Assembly: GCA_030616365.1 (NCBI GenBank)
Contig: JAUWXM010000069.1
Coordinates: forward strand, 1-5,633
Length of the DNA stretch: 5,633 nucleotides
DNA from: a bacterium
Lineage (GTDB): Bacteria; UBP18; UBA7526
Reading direction: 5' to 3'
Positions 1 through 4,768 of the stretch are shown in pieces; the stretch's first letter is position 1; the number at the start of each line of letters is the position of its first letter. The notes beneath the pieces were generated by a model, which worked only from the letters and a program-made list of their open reading frames with translations, did not search any database and was not told where the DNA came from. Position numbers and translations under genes: made by a program.

Positions 1-135
1 CTAATAGGCACGGATTAGCACGGATATTGAATTACGGCGCGCTTCGCTCTCCGCCGTCTTTTACTTATTGAAGTTTCGATACTTTAAAATGAGCCAAGCA
101 AGTTGTCTCTTTTATTCGCTTCGCTCGTAAAACAA
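1..135. repeat. Gene-free end with decanucleotide repeat and two short hairpins
   Basis: No coding region is visible here. GCACGGAT occurs at 8-15 and 18-25, a 10-nt period. It is followed by a hairpin with arms ACGGCG (34-39) and CGCCGT (52-57), and by a second hairpin with arms TTTTA (110-114) and TAAAA (128-132), extended by GTTG/CAAC at 102-105 and 133-136. Both loops contain CGCTTCGCT. The second hairpin touches the stop codon of the flavodoxin/ferredoxin gene at 136. Neither stem is followed by a T-run on the minus strand, so I do not call a rho-independent terminator. Confidence 0.6.
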
Positions 136-1077
136 CTACAACTTTGAAAGAAGTCTCATCGGCCAGGCACATATTCTGAAAGTACCTAAGAGCCTCTTGG
201 TTGGTCTCCAGTTAACAATTATTGCTCCTTCTGGACATACCTTCTCGCAATAATAACATCTGATACAGTCTCCTTTGCGAATAGGATAGGGATTAAGTTC
301 TATTATTCCCGACGGACATATCTCGGCACACTTGCCGCATTTAATGCATTTCTCTTTATCTACTTCTATTCTTGGTAAGTGTCTATTTACCCTCTCTTTC
401 GTTAGCCATAGAGAGGTAAGATGTAAAAGGGAAAATTTGAACCTGAATTCAGGTAAGATATCTAATCGATTCTCTTCCTTAACTAATCTATAATTCTTGA
501 CCATCTTCTGGCCAAACTCTTCTGCCTCTTCTAAATCCTTTTCATCCGGATGGCCCTTGCTGTAGTCAAACTCAATATAAGGCTGGAAGGAATCATATCC
601 TCTAGTACTTAATCCCCCTAAAATTAACAAACCTTTTTCTTTCAGTCCCCTTGCCATTCTTGGCAGAGTATTAGCATCCTGACCACCATGGGTGCAGAAA
701 ACAAAACTACATTTCCCTTTCAGAAAAGAAAGATTCTCAATAAAATCCCTTACATTCCAGGGCTCCTGGAAGTAAAAAACCGGGGTGCCAATGCCAATCA
801 AATCGTAATCCTTTAATTTTTCTAGTTCTGCTTCCCGTGCGGGTGACTCGGCAGATCTCTGTGAGCGGGAGGATCGCCCGCCTTTTGGCGGGACTCCCCG
901 ATAAATCGGGGTGGTGCACCGGGCGGAGGGGCCCGCGAACAGAGAATGCCGAGGCAGGACCCGCTTTAAGGGAATTAGGATACAGGGATTATCTGTATTT
1001 TCTATTCCTTCGGCAATGGCCCGGGCTACCTTCTCTGTATTGCCTGTCTGGGAAAAATAGACGATCACTGTCTTCAT
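136..1077 (-). CDS. EFR1-type flavodoxin / 2[4Fe-4S] ferredoxin fusion protein
   Basis: Probable cytoplasmic electron-transfer protein of 313 residues. The N-terminus is a flavodoxin domain with the FMN phosphate loop SQTGNT at residues 9-14 and the core strand DYDLIGIGTPVF at 90-101. The C-terminal part is a bacterial ferredoxin domain with two CxxCxxCxxxCP clusters: Cys 244, 247, 250, 254 and Cys 271, 274, 277, 281. This order is that of the EFR1 (flavodoxin-ferredoxin) family; its partner and substrate are not known from sequence. Residues about 38-80 do not look like flavodoxin and come from a GC-rich palindromic insertion at 839-964, which keeps the frame. Removing it leaves about 271 residues with continuous flavodoxin sequence. 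The ATG overlaps the lolA stop by one base (TAATG), implying translational coupling. Stop is TAG. Confidence is high for the family, moderate that the protein still works with the insert. Confidence 0.9.
   Translation of the reverse strand: MKTVIVYFSQTGNTEKVARAIAEGIENTDNPCILIPLKRVLPRHSLFAGPSARCTTPIYRGVPPKGGRSSRSQRSAESPAREAELEKLKDYDLIGIGTPVFYFQEPWNVRDFIENLSFLKGKCSFVFCTHGGQDANTLPRMARGLKEKGLLILGGLSTRGYDSFQPYIEFDYSKGHPDEKDLEEAEEFGQKMVKNYRLVKEENRLDILPEFRFKFSLLHLTSLWLTKERVNRHLPRIEVDKEKCIKCGKCAEICPSGIIELNPYPIRKGDCIRCYYCEKVCPEGAIIVNWRPTKRLLGTFRICAWPMRLLSKL
839..964. repeat. In-frame GC-rich palindromic element (RPE-like)
   Basis: A 126-bp element, about 69% GC by hand count, in clearly AT-richer surroundings. 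The outer stem is built from paired blocks: GCGGGT 839-844 with ACCCGC 959-964; CTCGGCA 847-853 with TGCCGAG 947-953; TCTCTGT 856-862 with ACAGAGA 939-945; GCGGG 865-869 with CCCGC 932-936. Enclosed are two tetraloop hairpins: CCCGCC/GGCGGG (877-882/887-892, loop TTTT) and CCCCGA/TCGGGG (896-901/906-911, loop TAAA), then the palindrome GGTGCACC (913-920). The length is exactly 42 codons, and all three minus-strand frames are free of stops across it. TTCCC (832-836) and GGGAA (970-974) could extend the stem. No clear target-site duplication is seen. Confidence 0.85.
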
Positions 1078-1733
1078 TATTCCTTGAGGGGTTCCACTAC
1101 CTCTACTCCCTTGGGAACCTTGAACTCAAACTCTGAATCTGGAATCTTAGTATTGATCTCAATATTCCTAAATTCTATCAAGGTGGTATCTCCATTCGGT
1201 TCATATATTTTAGTTTTGACTGGCCAGTATTCTTTAGTATTAACCCACAATATTATCTTGGAGAGATATCTCAATTCCTCTTCTTTTTTGGGGATGAGTT
1301 CTAAACAATAGAAATCCCTTTTTTCTTTAAGGAGCCTAATCTGATAATTCTTCTTTAGATACTCCATAGACTTTCCAAAGCCCACAAAAAGCCCTAAGGT
1401 TTCTCCTGCCCTTGTTAAATCATATTTCTCTGCCACCTTCATATCAGGATAGTAGAGCCACATCCTCTTTCCCTTAATAATCATTAAAAGAGGATCGGGT
1501 TCGAAATATTCCCAGGACATCCTATCTGGCTTCTTATATTTCATCTTTCCTTGAGAAATTAACTTCTCTTCTAATAATTCCAAGATCTTCTCTTGGGTGA
1601 ATGAGGCCTGAAGGTCTTTCATCCCCCTTTGCCTCTTATCCATCTTCTTCAAGATACTATCCAGGTCATTCCCCGCCCAAGCAGAACTCCCCAAAAGGGT
1701 TACTGCCAACAAAAGAAGTAACACTCTTCTCAT
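1077..1733 (-). CDS. lolA: LolA-family outer-membrane lipoprotein carrier protein
   Basis: Periplasmic chaperone that carries lipoproteins from the inner membrane to the outer membrane. The 218-residue product starts with a clear Sec signal peptide (MRRV, then a Leu-rich core, cleavage likely after AWA at residue 20) and has no lipobox cysteine. The mature part shows the LolA pattern: an amphipathic N-terminal helix, MKDLQASFTQE at 38-48, GKMKYKKPDRMSWEY at 62-76, WLYYPD at 92-97, and the C-terminal FKVPKGVEVV at 204-213. The length fits the family. AAAGGAG (minus strand, 1740-1746) lies 6 nt before ATG. The 134-bp gap to the upstream acyltransferase gene is entirely repeat DNA with no good promoter, so read-through from that gene is likely. 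A broader LolA-like outer-membrane protein of unknown function is the main alternative. Confidence 0.85.
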   Translation of the reverse strand: MRRVLLLLLAVTLLGSSAWAGNDLDSILKKMDKRQRGMKDLQASFTQEKILELLEEKLISQGKMKYKKPDRMSWEYFEPDPLLMIIKGKRMWLYYPDMKVAEKYDLTRAGETLGLFVGFGKSMEYLKKNYQIRLLKEKRDFYCLELIPKKEEELRYLSKIILWVNTKEYWPVKTKIYEPNGDTTLIEFRNIEINTKIPDSEFEFKVPKGVEVVEPLKE

Positions 1734-1867
1734 AATCTACTCCTTTAGACGCTGATACTCAACGCACTTCGTTTGCCTTGAGGCTTATCCACTGATTTAC
1801 TTCGTAGATTGTCGCTGATTTTTATCTGCGTTCATCTGCGTTTTGATCTGCGGACATTGCTTGATAT
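1734..1867. repeat. Intergenic composite repeat (palindrome plus ATCTGCG units)
   Basis: The whole lolA/acyltransferase gap is repetitive. A 29-nt block at 1754-1782 recurs exactly at 4661-4689; within it CTCAA (1758-1762) and TTGAG (1778-1782) form a hairpin around a CACTTCGT core. A smaller hairpin follows, ATTTAC (1795-1800) with GTAGAT (1804-1809), triloop TTC. Then come CGCTGATT and three ATCTGCG units at 1824, 1834 and 1846. No gene is visible. Confidence 0.75.
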
Positions 1868-2794
1868 TCATGCTCTCTCGGATGCCAGCGAAGCGCATCC
1901 GGCATCTGCGTTTCCCCAGAAAGGATAAAAATTATACCATTGATCGGGATATTTGCGGATATACTTCTCAAAGACCTTGATTATTTTCTCCAGAGGCTCC
2001 TTTATGTCCTTCTCTCTATTGCCAGTATTTTTAGCATAGATGGGCTTCTCTGCTACTCCATAGTATTTACCCTTTCCTTTATAGATGACGAATCCAGGAA
2101 CGATAGGCGCTCCGGTTAACAGGCTTAAGATTATTGAGCCCGTAGGAAAGTAGGTCTCTTTACCGAAGAACTTCATTTTCATCCTGTTAGTCTTGGTTGC
2201 CCGATCCCCAAGCATGGCCACGATCTCATTCTTTGCTAAAGCATCTGCGATATTCTTGGCCGCAGTTATCGAGTCACCAACCGTCAGGGACTTTATTCCC
2301 CGGCTTCTTCTCCATCTCTCCCTCACCTCATCAATCTTCAAATTCTCATCAACTAGGGTAACCACATTCATGGGATAGCCCAAGATGTTGAATAATAGGC
2401 CTCCTAATTCCCAGTTTCCCAGATGGGCGGTCAGGAGCATAAGACCTTTTCCCTTCTTCAGGGTATCATCAATAAAGTCTGCTCCCTCATACTGAGGAAT
2501 GATCTTCTCCCAGTCATTTTTGTTGATGTGCGGGAATCTGAAGTAATCAACGATGTACTTGGCATAATTGCAGAAAGTATTGCAGGATAAGGAACAAATT
2601 CTTTTTCTACTCACTTCCTTGCCTAAGACCTGAATTAGATTGGAGATTACTGCCCTTCTATTCTTTCTTGATAAGGAATAGGCGATGATCCCTGTTATGG
2701 TTGCTAATAGGTAGCCAATGCCCAGAGGCAGGGTAAAGGACATAAAGCGAACAAATCGATAAAGAGAATACTTATCCAAAGGATGTTTAGGCAA
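1868..2794 (-). CDS. HtrB/LpxL-family lipid A (Kdo2-lipid IVA) acyltransferase
   Basis: Inner-membrane enzyme of the LPLAT superfamily that adds a secondary acyl chain to a lipid A precursor; the acyl donor and position cannot be told from sequence. The 308-residue protein has one N-terminal membrane segment (about 19-41), the catalytic HX4E motif HLGNWE at 124-129, then GDRATKTNRMKMKFFGKE at 196-212 and PTGSIILSLLTGAPIVPGFV at 217-236, and the family ending QWYNFYPFW at 285-293. The start is TTG, supported by AAGGAGG 6 nt upstream; the first internal ATG (Met18) would cut into the membrane segment. It begins 1 nt after the stop of the upstream lipoprotein gene, so the two are coupled. Odd feature: the last 14 residues (from Asn295) are encoded by an ATCTGCG repeat unit and a short hairpin, so the native C-terminus was probably replaced. 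Confidence 0.92.
   Translation of the reverse strand: MPKHPLDKYSLYRFVRFMSFTLPLGIGYLLATITGIIAYSLSRKNRRAVISNLIQVLGKEVSRKRICSLSCNTFCNYAKYIVDYFRFPHINKNDWEKIIPQYEGADFIDDTLKKGKGLMLLTAHLGNWELGGLLFNILGYPMNVVTLVDENLKIDEVRERWRRSRGIKSLTVGDSITAAKNIADALAKNEIVAMLGDRATKTNRMKMKFFGKETYFPTGSIILSLLTGAPIVPGFVIYKGKGKYYGVAEKPIYAKNTGNREKDIKEPLEKIIKVFEKYIRKYPDQWYNFYPFWGNADAGCASLASERA
1879..1901. repeat. Short palindrome forming the 3' end of the acyltransferase gene
   Basis: CGGATGC (1879-1885) pairs with GCATCCG (1895-1901) around a 9-nt loop CAGCGAAGC. In the reverse orientation the core reads GCGCTTCGCTG, as in the hairpin cores near 40 and 117. The adjacent ATCTGCG at 1904-1910 matches the units in the 1824-1852 tract. 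The element lies inside coding sequence and supplies the last residues of the protein. Confidence 0.75.
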
Positions 2795-2807
2795 CTTATT
2801 CCTCCTT
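2795..2807 (-). promoter_or_regulatory. Strong ribosome-binding site fixing the TTG start
   Basis: The minus strand reads AAGGAGG at 2807-2801, followed by a 6-nt spacer and TTG at 2794-2792. The site lies inside the last codons of the upstream lipoprotein gene, whose TAA stop (2798-2796) is 1 nt from the TTG. This placement supports the TTG start and translational coupling. Confidence 0.8.
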
Positions 2808-3581
2808 ATTTAAATTAATGACCTCTATTCCCTTTGGTGCTTTGAATTGGAAGACCTCTGGTTTGATGGCTTCATTGAGTCTTACTTTTTGGATGAGTAG
2901 GGTTAGTATTCTCTTCTCCTTTGGGTTATAAATTCTCACTTTCTCTGGAAAATCGATTCTATTTATTTTCTGATATTCATTAAAAGAGACTTCTAAGGCT
3001 AAAGAACCATCCTCATCAAACCTTTGAATCTTGGTCACTAAAAAATCGCTTCTTCCGATCCAGACTTTCTCTAAAAGCCTCTTCTTTACCAGATAAAGAA
3101 TATACTCCTTCTCTCTCTTCTCTAAGAACTTATTGACATCCGGTTGATTGAGTATCTCGGCAACTGAAAAAACACTCCTCAAATCCTGAAGATTGAAATC
3201 AGCCTTCGAAGCCTCTTTCTTTAAATCTTGGCTAAGATAAACCTTCCCTTCCTTCGGAATGTATACCCAGAAAGACTCCCCATCTGAGACAATCTCAAAA
3301 AGAGTGGGCCCCATCTGGGGATAGCCCTTTATTCTGAATCTATCTGGCTTCTTAAAAAGAAAGACTCCCAGGCAGTGCTGGGAGCTTTTCTTCTCCAAAT
3401 CCCTAAATCCCATTCTCAAAGAGGCTTTAATAGTTTCTATTTTATCTTCTCTTCTTTGAATTAATTCTATTAACTCCTCTAAAGTCGCCTCTCGATAGAT
3501 AGTGGGCTTGACATATCTCGGCGCACAGGCGCCCAAAAGAAAAAGAAACAATATCATTGAACTTAAAAACAGTTTTCTCAT
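2796..3581 (-). CDS. LolB-like / DUF4292-type outer-membrane lipoprotein
   Basis: Lipoprotein of 261 residues. The signal peptide has a charged start (MRK), a hydrophobic core and lipobox LGAC, with Cys19 as the acylated residue; +2 is Ala, which gives no inner-membrane retention signal of the E. coli Asp type. The mature domain begins with a helix (32-52) and then beta-rich sequence: LGVFLFKKPDRFRIKGY at 71-87, FWVYIPKEGKVY at 104-115, and a C-terminal FQFKAPKGIEVI at 245-256. The KKPDR and FKxPKGxEV motifs are shared with the LolA protein two genes downstream, so both probably share the half-barrel LolA/LolB fold. A role as lipoprotein receptor in the outer membrane is inference; DUF4292 proteins have no settled function. 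First gene of the operon, 19 nt from the predicted transcript start; ribosome site GCAGGA is weak. Confidence 0.8.
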   Translation of the reverse strand: MRKLFLSSMILFLFLLGACAPRYVKPTIYREATLEELIELIQRREDKIETIKASLRMGFRDLEKKSSQHCLGVFLFKKPDRFRIKGYPQMGPTLFEIVSDGESFWVYIPKEGKVYLSQDLKKEASKADFNLQDLRSVFSVAEILNQPDVNKFLEKREKEYILYLVKKRLLEKVWIGRSDFLVTKIQRFDEDGSLALEVSFNEYQKINRIDFPEKVRIYNPKEKRILTLLIQKVRLNEAIKPEVFQFKAPKGIEVINLNKEE

Positions 3582-3606
3582 TAAAATCCTGCCTTTCGCT
3601 TATTAC

Positions 3607-3635
3607 ATCATATCTCAATAGCACCTATTTGTCAA
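3607..3635 (-). promoter_or_regulatory. Near-consensus sigma70 promoter for the lipoprotein operon
   Basis: On the minus strand the -35 is TTGACA (3635-3630), the spacer is exactly 17 nt, and the -10 is TATGAT (3612-3607). This is 6/6 and 5/6 of consensus. Transcription would start near 3600, giving a leader of about 19 nt before the lipoprotein ATG at 3581. The -35 box lies in the outer arm of the inverted repeat at 3628-3707. Confidence 0.8.
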
Positions 3636-3707
3636 ACCCCGCACCTTTTATCCATTCAAAGCACTAAGGTAAAAAATGAATATTGAAAAGGTGCGGGGTC
3701 AAACAAA
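3628..3707. repeat. 80-bp inverted repeat, possible REP/MITE-type element
   Basis: ACCCCGCACCTTTT (3636-3649) pairs perfectly over 14 bp with AAAAGGTGCGGGGT (3686-3699). Outside a symmetric CAA/CAA mismatch, TTTGT (3628-3632) pairs with ACAAA (3703-3707). Inside, ATTCA (3654-3658) pairs with TGAAT (3677-3681). GTCAAAC is also a direct repeat, at 3631-3637 and 3698-3704. There is no transposase, so a non-autonomous element is the likely reading. There is no T-run after the stem on the minus strand, which argues against an intrinsic terminator, although it lies between two transcription units. Confidence 0.8.
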
Positions 3708-3890
3708 ACGGCTAAAACATCGAAATCTGGCACTTTTATTGTTTCCAAATTCTTAAGAATTTAAAAACAGGGGGGCAAGATGGCAAAGTATCAAAGCGAT
3801 ATGAAGAGTTTGTCAGGAGATAAAAGATTTATTTAGGGGGGATCAATTTATATTGGGGGGCAGATGTTTTTTACTTGCGCTGGGATCTTT
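3708..3890. other. Non-coding remainder of the 3582-3890 gap: 16-bp palindrome and G6 tracts
   Basis: This stretch holds a perfect palindrome AAATTCTTAAGAATTT (3747-3762) and three runs of six G on the plus strand at 3770-3775, 3836-3841 and 3855-3860. Two of the runs sit in similar contexts, GGGGGGCAAGATG and GGGGGGCAGATG. A plus-strand mini-ORF of 18 codons (ATG 3780 to TAG 3836) follows the first; I recognise no product and see no reason to call it a gene. No RNA gene or minus-strand promoter is evident. Confidence 0.5.
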
Positions 3891-4634
3891 TCAGTCTTTC
3901 TTCTTTTTCTTTTTCTTTTTCTTCTTCTTTTTCTCTTTCTTCTTTTTTTCCTTTGCTTTCTCCTTCTCCTTGGGTGGGGCCTGGCCGAAGGTTAAACCTT
4001 TTCCTCCCATTGCGGTGTCAACATTCTTGAGCATTCTTTCCATGCATTTTTCTAAAGAATCACCGAGCATGACATACATCCAGCCAGTGCTTCTCGACTG
4101 ACTCACATTACCGGTTGCCTTTTCAGCATACTCCTTCTGAAACATTACTTTGCCATTCTTGTCACGCAAAGTAAATAATAATTTTACTCCCCCTTCAATA
4201 TAATTGGGGGAATAAGAAGTAAAATAAGAAGCAACACGCCTTTTGTACATACCGTAGCAACTCTTCACCAGGGTCTCCAGGGTATAATCTGCTCCTTCCG
4301 GAACATTGGAAACCTTCTGGAAGATGTTAGAACGACGAAACTCCTCAGTAATAACTTCGGTCAACTGACCCTCAAAGGTAGTTCCTCTCAACCACCAACC
4401 ATCGAGGGTATACATATAGTGGGGGTTAGCGGTGAATCTCTCATAATCCGGCCTTTTGTCATCCACTCTCTTGACATATAGAGTATAGGACTGGGTTAGA
4501 GAGGCGCGAGCGTTACGATACTGATAGATCCTGGGGTCATCGACCATGCTATACCCATGGCGTGCCCAGACTTTACTTCCTACTCCTACCAACAATAGCC
4601 CAATCAGTAACAATAACACACTTCTTTTAAACAT
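3891..4634 (-). CDS. Exported protein, ABC-transport-auxiliary-like, with poly-lysine tail
   Basis: Exported protein of 247 residues. The signal peptide (MFKR plus a Leu/Val core, likely cut after VWA near residue 24) has no lipobox. The body recalls the ABC_trans_aux/PqiC-like group of envelope proteins: EGQLTEVITEEFRRSNIFQKV at 88-108, ADYTLE at 115-120, GVKLLFTLRDKNGKVMFQKEY at 149-169, then a helix at 190-206. The match is by pattern only and the function is unknown. After GQAPP (217-221) the last 26 residues are almost all Lys with a few Glu, one Ala and a final Asp; the last 13 before Asp are uninterrupted Lys. That tail is encoded by a 60-nt uninterrupted purine tract, unlike anything in the neighbours. 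ATG is preceded by a perfect AAGGAGGT at 4650-4643, spacing 8 nt. No transporter gene is adjacent in the window. Confidence 0.7.
   Translation of the reverse strand: MFKRSVLLLLIGLLLVGVGSKVWARHGYSMVDDPRIYQYRNARASLTQSYTLYVKRVDDKRPDYERFTANPHYMYTLDGWWLRGTTFEGQLTEVITEEFRRSNIFQKVSNVPEGADYTLETLVKSCYGMYKRRVASYFTSYSPNYIEGGVKLLFTLRDKNGKVMFQKEYAEKATGNVSQSRSTGWMYVMLGDSLEKCMERMLKNVDTAMGGKGLTFGQAPPKEKEKAKEKKKKEKKKKKKKKKKKKD
3895..3954. repeat. 60-nt homopyrimidine/homopurine tract with hexamer repeats and mirror symmetry
   Basis: The plus strand is only C and T from 3895 to 3954, and again from 3956 to 3971. CTTTTT recurs in tandem with C at 3903, 3909, 3915 and 3921. Positions 3898-3926 are a mirror repeat centred on 3912, the symmetry needed for intramolecular triplex (H-DNA). 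A T7 run lies at 3943-3949. The tract encodes the poly-lysine tail on the minus strand. Confidence 0.85.
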
Positions 4635-4768
4635 AGTTTTTTACCTCCTTTTTAAACGCGGATACTCAACGCACTTCGTTTGCCTTGAGATATTGCCGCT
4701 GATTACCGCTGATTGAAATAAAAATTGAATTGTTCATAGTTTAGCATACTTTACTTTAGAAAGCAATA
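4635..4768. repeat. Intergenic composite repeat in the leader of the poly-Lys gene
   Basis: This gap contains the second copy of the 29-nt block (4661-4689, identical to 1754-1782), with CTCAA (4665-4669) and TTGAG (4685-4689) as hairpin arms. It is followed by two exact 10-nt spaced CCGCTGATT units (4696-4704 and 4706-4714). The remainder is AT-rich and holds a possible promoter and the ribosome site of the downstream gene. Confidence 0.75.
4738..4766 (-). promoter_or_regulatory. Possible sigma70 extended -10 promoter for the poly-Lys gene
   Basis: On the minus strand TTGCTT (4766-4761) is followed after 17 nt by TAAACT (4743-4738), with TGC directly before the -10 as in extended -10 promoters. 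Matches are 3/6 and 4/6. It starts just past the stop of the upstream membrane-protein gene and would give a leader of roughly 100 nt containing the repeats. Read-through from the upstream gene is equally possible. Confidence 0.35.

Noticed and set aside
737..919. Minus-strand ORF in another frame starting inside the palindromic element
   Set aside because: Shadow frame of the flavodoxin/ferredoxin gene, made open by the element.
839..964. tRNA or other structured RNA gene
   Set aside because: The multi-hairpin shape suggests RNA, but no acceptor/anticodon/T-loop pattern is present and the element lies in frame within a coding sequence.
837..1136. Plus-strand ORF across the palindromic element
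   Set aside because: Its length is due to the stop-poor GC-rich element; it is antisense to the flavodoxin gene and resembles no protein.
1811..1856. CRISPR array
   Set aside because: Units are 7-10 nt with no spacers of constant length, and there are no cas genes.
3442..3624. Minus-strand ORF overlapping the lipoprotein start
   Set aside because: It is out of frame with a lipobox protein that has a good promoter, and it contains no recognisable domain.
3628..3707. Intrinsic terminator for the poly-Lys gene
   Set aside because: The stem is strong, but no T-run follows on the minus strand and the 36-nt interior is longer than usual; a mobile-type inverted repeat fits better.
3780..3836. Plus-strand 18-codon ORF after a G6 run
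   Set aside because: No true Shine-Dalgarno, no recognised product and no conservation evidence; noted only as part of the gap.
3853..4101. Plus-strand ORF rich in Phe (also the ATG at 3864 in another frame)
   Set aside because: It is the antisense of the poly-lysine tract; its composition comes wholly from the C/T run and it lies opposite a convincing gene.
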